Positions 24,321-32,467 of a stretch of DNA of 64,000 nt are shown piece by piece. Within the stretch, counting starts at the first letter, position 1. Each line of letters begins with the position of its first letter. The position numbers and the translations under genes are program-made. The DNA is from Williamsia sp. 1138. Its GTDB lineage: Bacteria > Actinomycetota > Actinomycetes > Mycobacteriales > Mycobacteriaceae. Under the pieces are notes generated by a model. It made no database searches. It was not told the origin of the DNA and worked only from the letters and a program-made list of their open reading frames with translations. Location of the stretch: positions 1 to 64,000 of the forward strand of contig NZ_MJEJ02000044.1 in assembly GCF_002095435.2 (NCBI RefSeq), given 5' to 3'.

Positions 24321-26693
24321 ATGCCGGCACAGAACGACAACAACGAGAACGATGTGGACCACCTCGACATCGAACCGCCCAAGGATCACGCGGCGGGCGC
24401 CACAGCGGTCGCCGTCTCGATGAAACGCGCCCTGGGCCACATGGGGCCGGTCCGCACCGCGAAGACGTTGCTCTCGCTCAATCAGGCCGAAGGATTCGAC
24501 TGTATGAGCTGCGCCTGGCCCGACCCCGACCCAGGTCACCGGCACACCGCGGAGTTCTGCGAAAACGGCGCGAAAGCGGTGGCCGAGGAGGCCACGACTA
24601 CCCGGGCCACACCAGAGTTCTTCGCTGCTCACAGCATCGCCGAGCTGGACAGTCACACCGAGCACTGGCTCGGTCAACAGGGTCGCATCACCCACCCGAT
24701 GATCAAACGTCCCGGCGGGACCCACTACGAGCCCATCGCATGGGATGACGCGTACGCACTCATCGCCGACGAACTGAACGGTCTTGCGACGCCCGACGAG
24801 GCGATCTTCTACACCTCGGGACGGGCGTCGAACGAGTCCGCGTTCGTCTACCAGCTGTTCGCCCGTGCGTTCGGCACCAACAACATGCCCGACTGCTCCA
24901 ACATGTGCCACGAATCCACCTCGATCGCCCTCCAGGAATCGATCGGGATCGGCAAGGCGAGCGTGACCCTCGACGACGTCTACAACGCCGAACTGATCAT
25001 CATCGCGGGGCAGAATCCGGGCACCAATCATCCCCGGATGCTCTCGGCCCTCGAGAAGGCAAAGCAGAACGGCGCGAAGATCATGGCCATCAACCCCCTG
25101 CGTGAAGCCGGGTTGGTCAACTTCAAGAATCCGCAGACCCCGCGTGGCATGGTCGGGCCGGGCACCGACCTGACCGACATGTTCCTGCCGATCGCGCTCA
25201 ACGGTGACCTCGCCCTGTTTCAGGCTCTCGGGTCTTTGCTCGTCGAATGGGACGCCCTGGACCACGACTTCATCGAGTCGCACACCACCGGTTTCGAGGC
25301 CTGGCGCGAGCACGTGAAGGCGGTGGACTGGGAAGTCGTGACAACGACAACCGGCCTGACCCGTCAGCAGATCACGGAAGCGGCCGAGCTCCTACGCCGT
25401 TCGAAAGCCACGGTCTTCTGTTGGGCGATGGGATTGACCCAACACCGCAATGCGGTCGCCACAATCAAAGAAGTCACCAATCTTGCCTTCGCACAAGGTA
25501 ATATCGGCAAGCCCGGCGCCGGACTCTTCCCCATCCGCGGACACTCCAACGTCCAGGGAGACCGCACCATGGGTATCTGGGAAAGACCGCCCCAGCATTT
25601 CCTGGACTCGGTGCAACGCGAGTTCGACTTCGATCCGCCGCGTGAACACGGCCTCGACACCGTCGACTCGATCCGCGCGTTGCGCGATGGGAAGGCCCAC
25701 TTCTTCCTGGGTCTCGGCGGGAACTTCGCGCAAGCCACACCCGACAGCGACGTCACGTTCAAAGCCCTACGCAGCGCCCGGATGACAGTGCAGATCTCTA
25801 CGAAGATCAACCGCGGCCATCTCGTGTGCGGGGAGACCGCACTCATCCTGCCCACCCTCGGACGTACGGAGAAGGACGTACAGGCCGGCGGGCCGCAATT
25901 CATCACGGTCGAGGATTCGACCTGTTCGGTCCACGCCTCCCGGGGACCGCTCGCACCGGCGAGTCCTCACCTGCGATCGGAAGTCGCGATCGTCACCGGC
26001 ATCGCGCAGGCGACCCTCGGTGACCGCCATGGCATCGACTGGGCTTCCATGCGCGAGGACTACCGCACCATCCGCGCCCACATCTCCCGAGTCGTTCCCG
26101 GGTGCGAAGGCTACGAGGTCAACGTCCGCAGACCGGGAGGCTTCATACTCCCCCACCCACCCCGCGACACCCGAAGCTTCGAGACAGAGTCCGGCCGAGG
26201 CGAATTCGCCGTCTCACCGATCGAGGTGTTGCAGGTCCCCGCAGGCCACCTGATCCTGCAGACACTCCGCAGTCACGATCAGTTCAACACGACGATCTAC
26301 GGACTGAGCGATCGGTACCGGGGCATCGAGGGCGGCAGACGGGTGATCTTCATGCACCGGGAGGACATCTCGGCACTCGGTTATCGCGACGGCGACATCG
26401 TCGACATCGTCTCGCGGTGGGACGACGACGACAACGTCAGGTGCGCACCGACATTCCGTATCGTCGAGTACGCCACGCCGCGTGGGTGCGCTGCCGCGTA
26501 CTACCCCGAGACCAACCCGCTGGTTCCGCTGGACTCCACCGCCCTCGACAGCAACTGCCCGACATCGAAATCGATCATCGTGTCCGTGGTTCCTGCAGGA
26601 CAAGGAGATCCGGACTCCGGCTCGTCCGATCAGGATTCGACAGGATCTGACTGGGATCACAAGTCTCATCCCCAGCCCCACCACCTGAGCTGA
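24321..26693 (+). CDS. FdhF/YdeP-type molybdopterin oxidoreductase
   Basis: A 790-residue molybdopterin-guanine-dinucleotide enzyme of the YdeP branch. It begins with a variable 30 residues, then has GFDCMSCAWPDPDPGH and FCENGAKA (about 58-90), distinctive for this branch. The molybdopterin-binding segments follow: FYTSGRASNESAFVYQLFAR, NNMPDCSNMCHESTS, AQNPGTNHPRML-type stretches, and TRSFETESGRGEFAVS and C-terminal domain AAAYYPETNPLVPLDS. The physiological substrate is unknown; in E. coli ydeP is linked to acid resistance. It lacks a Tat signal and should be cytoplasmic. It abuts the convergent TetR gene without a gap. Confidence 0.9.
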   Translation: MPAQNDNNENDVDHLDIEPPKDHAAGATAVAVSMKRALGHMGPVRTAKTLLSLNQAEGFDCMSCAWPDPDPGHRHTAEFCENGAKAVAEEATTTRATPEFFAAHSIAELDSHTEHWLGQQGRITHPMIKRPGGTHYEPIAWDDAYALIADELNGLATPDEAIFYTSGRASNESAFVYQLFARAFGTNNMPDCSNMCHESTSIALQESIGIGKASVTLDDVYNAELIIIAGQNPGTNHPRMLSALEKAKQNGAKIMAINPLREAGLVNFKNPQTPRGMVGPGTDLTDMFLPIALNGDLALFQALGSLLVEWDALDHDFIESHTTGFEAWREHVKAVDWEVVTTTTGLTRQQITEAAELLRRSKATVFCWAMGLTQHRNAVATIKEVTNLAFAQGNIGKPGAGLFPIRGHSNVQGDRTMGIWERPPQHFLDSVQREFDFDPPREHGLDTVDSIRALRDGKAHFFLGLGGNFAQATPDSDVTFKALRSARMTVQISTKINRGHLVCGETALILPTLGRTEKDVQAGGPQFITVEDSTCSVHASRGPLAPASPHLRSEVAIVTGIAQATLGDRHGIDWASMREDYRTIRAHISRVVPGCEGYEVNVRRPGGFILPHPPRDTRSFETESGRGEFAVSPIEVLQVPAGHLILQTLRSHDQFNTTIYGLSDRYRGIEGGRRVIFMHREDISALGYRDGDIVDIVSRWDDDDNVRCAPTFRIVEYATPRGCAAAYYPETNPLVPLDSTALDSNCPTSKSIIVSVVPAGQGDPDSGSSDQDSTGSDWDHKSHPQPHHLS

Positions 26694-27344
26694 TCAGGCG
26701 GGTCCGGTTGCCGGAAGCGGCGGCTCGAGATAGTTCACTATCGCGTTGGTGAATCCACGCCTGGCCAGGTCCAGGTCCGTGTACGTACCGAGTTGGCGCT
26801 CCGAGACCATACCCCGCATGGCGCCGGGTATGAACGCGGCGACCTCGGCGACTCGTTCCGGGTCGACATCCAGACCACTGAACGCGCGGCGGCAGGTGTC
26901 GAGCCACGCCTGCCGCCATGATTCGAACTCGGCTGCGGTCAGCGGGTACAGCCGTTCGAACTCCGCGCGGTCTCGCGGCATCGCGGCTCGCAAGGTCTCG
27001 ATGGCGCGAGAGTCTTTGCCGCTCAAACCTTCATACAGATTGTCGACGATGGCGCTGACCCGGTCACGCAGCGACGCACTCGCGGGCGCGCTCGCCGGCA
27101 GATCGCCTCGACGCTCGGCGGTGTAGTGCAGCACCGCTGCCCACAAACCATCGATGTCGCCGAACTGATACTTGATCGTTCCCCAGGTGGCGCCGATCTC
27201 TTTGGCGATACGGTTGCCCGAGACCGCGCCGGGCTCACCTGAGGCCAGGGACCGCAACGCCGCGTCGAGCATGCTGTCGCGAGTCGCCATACCCCGTTTG
27301 TTGCTGCGCCTGCCGGCAACCTCAGTGTCGGTCATCTGTCCCAT
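26694..27344 (-). CDS. TetR-family regulator
   Basis: A 216-residue repressor-type protein from ATG 27344 (ATG 27335 is also possible). The N-terminal helix-turn-helix region is SMLDAALRSLASGE...GNRIAKEIGATWGTIKYQFGD (about 22-65). The C-terminal ligand domain is unassigned. It is divergent from the Rieske oxygenase gene, with 109 bases between the start codons that contain an inverted repeat (27379-27413). It most likely represses the oxygenase/dehydrogenase pair and itself. Confidence 0.9.
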   Translation of the reverse strand: MGQMTDTEVAGRRSNKRGMATRDSMLDAALRSLASGEPGAVSGNRIAKEIGATWGTIKYQFGDIDGLWAAVLHYTAERRGDLPASAPASASLRDRVSAIVDNLYEGLSGKDSRAIETLRAAMPRDRAEFERLYPLTAAEFESWRQAWLDTCRRAFSGLDVDPERVAEVAAFIPGAMRGMVSERQLGTYTDLDLARRGFTNAIVNYLEPPLPATGPA

Positions 27345-27378
27345 ACTATCGACCCCTCATCACCCAGGGCCAGATTCA

Positions 27379-27413
27379 TAGAAACCTCTTCCAAACATTC
27401 GCAGAGGGGTCTA
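27379..27413. promoter_or_regulatory. candidate TetR operator between the regulator and the Rieske oxygenase gene
   Basis: The arms TAGAAACCTCT (27379-27389) and AGAGGGGTCTA (27403-27413) are inverted repeats with nine of 11 positions matching and a 13-base spacer. It is placed between divergent genes 40 bases before the oxygenase start. A broader repeat GACCCCTC/GAGGGGTC (27351-27358, 27404-27411) shares the right arm. Assignment to the TetR protein is by position only. Confidence 0.5.
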
Positions 27414-27453
27414 TCATTCGTTTCGGGTCCAATGACGCGTACAGGAGGCCTCG

Positions 27454-28461
27454 ATGGCGAAAACACCGCTGCCCATGAAACCGACGGGCTGGTTTCAGGT
27501 GGCGTGGTCCGCGGAGATCCAGGCCGGCGACGTTCATCGGATGACGTACTTCGGCACCGAGATGATCGCCTGGCGATCAGCATCCGGTCAGGTCACGGTG
27601 ATGGACGCCTACTGCGAACATCTCGGTGCCCATCTCGGCCATGGAGGCACCGTCGACGGAGAGATCCTCCGGTGCCCGTTCCACGGCTGGGAGTGGGACG
27701 GCGAGGGACGAAACGTGTGCATTCCCTACGAAAAACGCCCCAACAAGGGCAGGCGGATCCGCACCTACCCGGTCACCGAACACAGTGAGTCGGTGTTCAT
27801 CTGGTTCGACGAGAACCGTCGTGCACCGTACTTCGACGTCGCTGATGTCTTGTCCGGCTTCGACGATGGCAGGAGCTCCGCCGACTACTACCCCGCTTTC
27901 GGCCACAGCACGCTGTACGAGACCGGGTTGGAGATCCATCCGCAATACGTGATGGAGAACGGGGTGGACTTTGCCCACTTCAAGTACGTGCACAACACCC
28001 CGCTGGTGCCCGAATTCACCCGTCACGACTTCGACGCCCCGGTGTCCTACGTCGATTTCACCATCGCGTTCGACGACGTGCCTGCCGACGAGATCAACAG
28101 TGGAGTGCAGGCCATCAACAGCGGAATCGGGGTGGCGGGCACCAAGAGCTGGGGAATGATCGACAATCGCACGCTGACCTCCGTCACCCCGATCGACGAC
28201 GCGACCTCGGACGTCCGGTTCACCGTCTGGATCGGACGCGCCCCCGGTGACGAGAGCGACGGTCCCCCTTCTCGTGCGCTGCGCAATGCCCGCGGAGTGA
28301 TCGAGCAGTTCCAGAACGACATCGCAATCTGGAAGCACCAGCGCTACTCCGACCCACCTGCTCTCTCGCCCTCGGAGTTCGAGGGCTTCACCGCCATCAG
28401 AGAGTGGGCCACCCAGTTCTATCCCGCTGACTTCGACCCGAAGGCAGCAACTGCTCGCTGA
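27454..28461 (+). CDS. Rieske 2Fe-2S non-heme iron oxygenase, KshA-like
   Basis: A 335-residue terminal oxygenase. The N-terminal Rieske domain has the cluster ligands CEH (Cys54, His56) and CPFH (Cys74, His77); a catalytic domain follows with ENGVDFAHFKYVHNTP (about 169-184), carrying the usual Asp/His/His iron ligands. It resembles 3-ketosteroid 9-alpha-hydroxylase oxygenase (KshA), but a different polycyclic or aliphatic substrate is possible. AGGAGG lies seven bases before ATG 27454. A reductase partner is not in the window. It forms a unit with the dehydrogenase-like gene 35 bases downstream, under a divergent TetR regulator. Confidence 0.92.
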   Translation: MAKTPLPMKPTGWFQVAWSAEIQAGDVHRMTYFGTEMIAWRSASGQVTVMDAYCEHLGAHLGHGGTVDGEILRCPFHGWEWDGEGRNVCIPYEKRPNKGRRIRTYPVTEHSESVFIWFDENRRAPYFDVADVLSGFDDGRSSADYYPAFGHSTLYETGLEIHPQYVMENGVDFAHFKYVHNTPLVPEFTRHDFDAPVSYVDFTIAFDDVPADEINSGVQAINSGIGVAGTKSWGMIDNRTLTSVTPIDDATSDVRFTVWIGRAPGDESDGPPSRALRNARGVIEQFQNDIAIWKHQRYSDPPALSPSEFEGFTAIREWATQFYPADFDPKAATAR

Positions 28462-28496
28462 GCATCCACCAGTCCCCCCGCCTGAAAGGCCACCTC

Positions 28497-29588
28497 ATGA
28501 GCACGCCTGCGCACACCCCGATTCGGATCTTCCAGGTCGCGACCGGCAACGTGGGAACCGAGATGATCAAGCGAATCGGCACCCACCGCGACCTCGAACT
28601 CATCGGATTGCACTGCTACACAGCGGAAAAGATCGGGCGCGACGCAGGTGAGATCGCCGGACTCGACCCCATCGGCGTGACGGCCACCGGCACCGTCGAG
28701 GAGATCATCGCCGCACACCCCGACGTCGTGACATTCCACGGAGTCTTTCCCGACGAAGACCTCTACGAGAAAGTGCTCGAAGCGGGAATCAACATCGTCA
28801 CCACCGCCGACTTCATCACCGGTCACCACCGCGACGAGAATCATCCGCACTCCTCGGGCAAGAAGGTCACCGAGGTGCTCGAAGCAGCGTGTCAGCGGGG
28901 CGGGTCGACGTTCTACGGCACCGGCATGAATCCGGGTGTCAACCAGATCCTCGGCGTGGTGTGCTCGGCCGATGTCGCGGAGATCGAGAACATCATCACC
29001 CTCGAATCGGTCGACGTGTCCTGCCACCACTCGAAGGACACCTGGATCGAGGTCGGCTACGGATTGCCCGTCGACGATCCGAGCATTCCGGACAAACTCG
29101 AGAAGTACACGCGTGTCTTCGGCGACAGCGTGCTCCTGATGGCTGACTGCTTCGGCCTCGAACTCGACGAGGTGACGTTCAGCTACGAACTCGGCGCATG
29201 CACCAAGGACGTCGATCTGGGCTGGTATCAACTGCCCAAGGGATCTCTCGGCGGCAACTACATCAAGTACCAGGGCATGGTCGACGGCGTCCCCAGGATC
29301 GAGACCCATCTCGAATGGCAGATGACTCCACACACCACACCGAATTGGGATATCAAGGGCTGCTACATCACTCAGATCCAAGGCGACCCGTGCATCTACA
29401 ACAAGCACATGATCTTTCCCAAGCGTGGTGTTGATCTGTCCGATCCCGCCAACTTCGCCTCCATCGGCATGACGGTCACCGGTTTACCCGCGCTCAACTC
29501 GATCCGTAGCGTCGTCGCGGCGCGGCCAGGCATCATCACCAGCGCCGACCTCCCGCTGCGAGGATTCGCGGGCCGCTTCAAGCACTAG
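28497..29588 (+). CDS. dihydrodipicolinate-reductase-like NAD(P)H dehydrogenase
   Basis: A 363-residue protein with an N-terminal Rossmann fold (QVATGNVGTEMIKRI, about 13-27) and the domain order of the DapB-like/2,4-diaminopentanoate dehydrogenase-like family: FHGVFPDEDLYEKVLEAGINIVTTADF, then GTGMNPGVNQILG at about 141-153. Relatives in actinobacteria are annotated as hypothetical or amine dehydrogenases and often occur in steroid or terpene catabolic clusters. It is probably co-transcribed with the Rieske oxygenase and could handle its product. The exact reaction is unknown. Confidence 0.85.
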   Translation: MSTPAHTPIRIFQVATGNVGTEMIKRIGTHRDLELIGLHCYTAEKIGRDAGEIAGLDPIGVTATGTVEEIIAAHPDVVTFHGVFPDEDLYEKVLEAGINIVTTADFITGHHRDENHPHSSGKKVTEVLEAACQRGGSTFYGTGMNPGVNQILGVVCSADVAEIENIITLESVDVSCHHSKDTWIEVGYGLPVDDPSIPDKLEKYTRVFGDSVLLMADCFGLELDEVTFSYELGACTKDVDLGWYQLPKGSLGGNYIKYQGMVDGVPRIETHLEWQMTPHTTPNWDIKGCYITQIQGDPCIYNKHMIFPKRGVDLSDPANFASIGMTVTGLPALNSIRSVVAARPGIITSADLPLRGFAGRFKH

Positions 29589-29647
29589 CCCCGGGGTCCG
29601 GGTGGTGATCCGTATGCCACGAGTCCGGGACATGCGACCATTGCTTG

Positions 29648-30121
29648 ATGAGCGATCGAGAAGTGTTGACGTGGGAGATCTTCGGACGCGCAAGCCGCGA
29701 GCTGGCGCAGGTCGTCGCCGACTCGGGTTTCGCTCCCGACGTCGTACTCGGCATCGCCCGCGGTGGTCTCGTACCCGCCGGAGCGCTGGCCTACGCGCTC
29801 GACTGCAAGGCGTTGTTCACGATGAACGTCGAGTTCTACACCGGCGTCGGGACGACCTTGGACAGTCCGGTCATCCTGCCGCCGATCCTCGACGCGACCG
29901 AACTCGACGGCCTGAGCGTTCTCGTGGTCGATGATGTCGCCGACAGTGGGAAGACCCTCGAACTCGTCCACTCGTTCTGCCGCGATCACGCGTCGGAGGT
30001 CCGGACCGCGGTGCTCTACGAGAAGCCGGCATCGGTGATCCGCGCCGACTACACGTGGAAGTACACCGACCTCTGGATCAACTTTCCGTGGTCCACCGAG
30101 CCCCCGATCACTCCTCGGTGA
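29648..30121 (+). CDS. phosphoribosyltransferase-family protein
   Basis: A 157-residue type I PRTase-fold protein from ATG 29648 (TTG 29645 directly precedes it). The PRPP-binding loop is VLVVDDVADSGKTLELV (about 98-114), preceded by VVLGIARGGLVPAGAL (about 32-47). Relatives of this short type act as xanthine-guanine or uncharacterised PRTases; substrate cannot be assigned. Its last 14 bases overlap the 3' end of the convergent TetR gene. Confidence 0.9.
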   Translation: MSDREVLTWEIFGRASRELAQVVADSGFAPDVVLGIARGGLVPAGALAYALDCKALFTMNVEFYTGVGTTLDSPVILPPILDATELDGLSVLVVDDVADSGKTLELVHSFCRDHASEVRTAVLYEKPASVIRADYTWKYTDLWINFPWSTEPPITPR

Positions 30122-30683
30122 CCCCGGCCCGAGAGTCTTCCGCGCCGCGACGTCCTGCACCGACCCCGAGCAATCGATCGACGACCTGCTGATGGAGTGC
30201 CGGATCGATCGACGGCAGGCCGAGCAATCCGCCGAGGTACAGGCCGTCGCCCACGAGACGGATGATCTCGGCGTTCACGGGATCGTCGATCTCGGCGCGT
30301 AGACCCTCGTCCCAGAGTTGCATCACCTCGGTGACCGCCGCCTGGATCTCACCGGGGTTGCCGTCGACGCTACGCAACGCCGCCAGGGTCGAACGAAAGA
30401 GCGCGAGTTCTTTGTCGGACGTCGACTCCGGGGGTTGGAGATACCAGGTGGCGACCGTGGTTCCGCCGCGGGCGGCGTCGGTTCGCTGACCGTCCGAGCG
30501 TTCTCCCAGTCGCCGAACCATCGCGGCGATCAGTGCGTCTTTGTTGCCGAAGTGGTACAGCAGACCACCTTTCGACACCCCGGCCGACTTCGCGACGCTC
30601 TCCAGCGTGACCCTCGAGAGGCCCTCGTCCAGCAACATCTCTTCGAGGGCATCGAGGATCCGATCACGGGTGTCAGCGGCCAT
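30108..30683 (-). CDS. TetR-family regulator of the adjacent MFS exporter
   Basis: A 191-residue protein from ATG 30683. The helix-turn-helix is RILDALEEMLLDEGLSRVTLESVAKSAGVSKGG followed by LLYHFGNKDALIAAM (about 8-55), a classical TetR N-terminus. The C-terminal domain (about 95-185) is unassigned, though it resembles the TetR_C group that regulates MFS pumps. It is divergent from an MFS drug exporter; the 92 bases between the genes carry two near-identical palindromes. It should repress both genes until it binds a toxic ligand. Confidence 0.93.
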   Translation of the reverse strand: MAADTRDRILDALEEMLLDEGLSRVTLESVAKSAGVSKGGLLYHFGNKDALIAAMVRRLGERSDGQRTDAARGGTTVATWYLQPPESTSDKELALFRSTLAALRSVDGNPGEIQAAVTEVMQLWDEGLRAEIDDPVNAEIIRLVGDGLYLGGLLGLPSIDPALHQQVVDRLLGVGAGRRGAEDSRAGVTEE

Positions 30684-30695
30684 GGCCCGTACTTT

Positions 30696-30709
30696 ACCGG
30701 CTGGACGGT
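30696..30709. promoter_or_regulatory. TetR operator 1 (imperfect copy)
   Basis: ACCGGCTGGACGGT, 12 of 14 positions identical to the perfect operator at 30729. It begins 13 bases upstream of the TetR start codon. The two centres are 33 bases apart, about three helical turns, so both sites face the same side of the DNA. Confidence 0.6.
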
Positions 30710-30728
30710 TCACTGCTACGGTTACTGT

Positions 30729-30742
30729 ACCGTCCGGACGGT
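30729..30742. promoter_or_regulatory. TetR operator 2 (perfect palindrome)
   Basis: ACCGTCCGGACGGT is a perfect 14-bp palindrome 33 bases before the MFS start. It lies between divergent tetR and MFS genes and has a second near-copy next to it, the usual arrangement for a TetR-repressed efflux pump. Size, symmetry and position fit TetR operators; binding is not shown. Confidence 0.7.
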
Positions 30743-30775
30743 TTTCTTCGGGCCGAACACAAGGGAGTACGCGTC

Positions 30776-32314
30776 GTGAGCCGCTCGCGCATCGCTGGAA
30801 CGCAGCACGGCACCCACCACACCGCAGGAGCCAAGGAGTGGCTGGGGCTCGTCGTACTCGCGTTTGCCGTACTCCTGATCGCGATCGATGCGACCGTGCT
30901 GGATATCGCCCTACCGTTCTTGAGTGCCGACCTCGAACCGACCAGCACACAACTCCTCTGGATCATCGACGTCTACTCGTTCGTCCTCGCCGGCCTGCTC
31001 ATCACCATGGGCACCCTCGGCGATCGCATCGGTCGGCGCCGCCTGCTCCTGATCGGTGCGGCCGGATTCGGGATCGCATCGGTGCTCGCGGCGTTTGCGG
31101 TCAGCCCGGAGATGCTCATCGCCGCGCGGGTGTTGCAGGGTGTTTCCGGTGCGACCCTGATGCCTGCCACGCTCGGTCTGATCCGGACCATCTTCAAAGA
31201 TCCCCGCCAGCGCGTCACCGCCATCGGGGTGTGGAGCGCCATGGCAGGCGGCGGCGCTGCGGGCGGCCCCCTCGTCGGTGGATGGCTGCTCGAGCACTTC
31301 TGGTGGGGTTCGGTGTTCCTCATCAACCTCCCCCTGATGGCCGCCCTGATCATTCTGGGCCCCTTGGTCATCCCGGAATCGAAGGATCCGAGTCCAGGAA
31401 GGTTCGATCTGCTGAGCTCCGGGCTGTCGATGCTGGCGCTGGTGCCGATCGTGTACGCCGTGAAGGAGACTGCGGCACACGGGCCGAGCCCGACGGACGT
31501 GTTCGCGGCACTCGTCGGAATCGTGGCCGGCGTCATCTTCGTTCGCCGACAACGAACCCTCGACACCCCGATGATCGACCTGAAACTGTTCGGCAAAGCC
31601 GACTTCTCGACTGCCGTGTTCACCAACTTCCTGTCGATCTTCGCGCTGTCGGGGGTGTTGTTCTTCGGGTCGCAGTACCTGCAGCAGGTGTTGGGCTGCA
31701 GCCCACTGGAAGCCGGTCTCGTGTTGCTGCCGGGGACCGCAGCCAGTGCGGTCGCCTCCCTGGGTGCGGCCTACCTCGTCCGCGTGTGGGCCACCGGCAC
31801 CGTCTTGGCATGTGGACTCGCCATATCGGCCATCGGCGCACTCCTGCTCATCGGATTGGGTGGCGAGAGCGGCGTCGGGCTGTTCATCGCAGGTTTCGTG
31901 CTGGTGGGAATCGGAGTCGGGATCGCACTGACCCTCACATCCGACCTCGTGGTCAGCGCGGTCGAGCCAGAACGAGCCGGTGCAGCGTCGGCGGTCTCCG
32001 AGACCGCCTATGAACTGGGTGTGGCACTCGGCGTGGCCGTCCTGGGAAGTGTGGTCATGTCGATCTTCCGCAGGGGTCTCGACACCGGAGTTCTGGACCC
32101 TTCGATGGCTGCGGCGGCTCAGGAGACGCTCGGCGGCGCCTCATCCGTCGCAGCGCAGCTCGGTCCCGAGGCCGCTGCGGCGCTGACGAACTCGGCCAAC
32201 GACGCGTTCGTGTCCGGCATGCACGCTGCGTCGATCGCGACGGCCGCCGTGCTGGCGCTGTGTTCGGTCCTCGTCTACGTGCGGCTCAAGAAACCGGTCG
32301 AACGACCGGCCTAG
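30776..32314 (+). CDS. MFS drug exporter, DHA2 (14-TMS) family
   Basis: A 512-residue proton antiporter from GTG 30776 with about 14 hydrophobic segments. The family landmarks are DATVLDIALPFLSADLEPTS (TM1 and loop), GTLGDRIGRRRLL (the loop 2-3 motif), and the antiporter motif C region IGVWSAMAGGGAAGGPLVGG (TM5). It should export lipophilic drugs, antiseptics or metabolites. Divergent TetR and two operators in the intergenic region indicate ligand-induced expression. AAGGGAG upstream of the GTG gives a plausible ribosome binding site. Confidence 0.94.
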   Translation: MSRSRIAGTQHGTHHTAGAKEWLGLVVLAFAVLLIAIDATVLDIALPFLSADLEPTSTQLLWIIDVYSFVLAGLLITMGTLGDRIGRRRLLLIGAAGFGIASVLAAFAVSPEMLIAARVLQGVSGATLMPATLGLIRTIFKDPRQRVTAIGVWSAMAGGGAAGGPLVGGWLLEHFWWGSVFLINLPLMAALIILGPLVIPESKDPSPGRFDLLSSGLSMLALVPIVYAVKETAAHGPSPTDVFAALVGIVAGVIFVRRQRTLDTPMIDLKLFGKADFSTAVFTNFLSIFALSGVLFFGSQYLQQVLGCSPLEAGLVLLPGTAASAVASLGAAYLVRVWATGTVLACGLAISAIGALLLIGLGGESGVGLFIAGFVLVGIGVGIALTLTSDLVVSAVEPERAGAASAVSETAYELGVALGVAVLGSVVMSIFRRGLDTGVLDPSMAAAAQETLGGASSVAAQLGPEAAAALTNSANDAFVSGMHAASIATAAVLALCSVLVYVRLKKPVERPA

Positions 32315-32467
32315 TTGTTCGTCCCAAGACATAGTGCACGTGCTCGTGTGCGGCACCATCAACTCCGTCGCTCCGTCAGTAGCGCGCACTCCCCCGCCCC
32401 ACGCACAGTGATCTCAGTCACGACAGGGCCCATCGTGGGTCCGGTCCGATCCAGGGGGCGTTCATTC

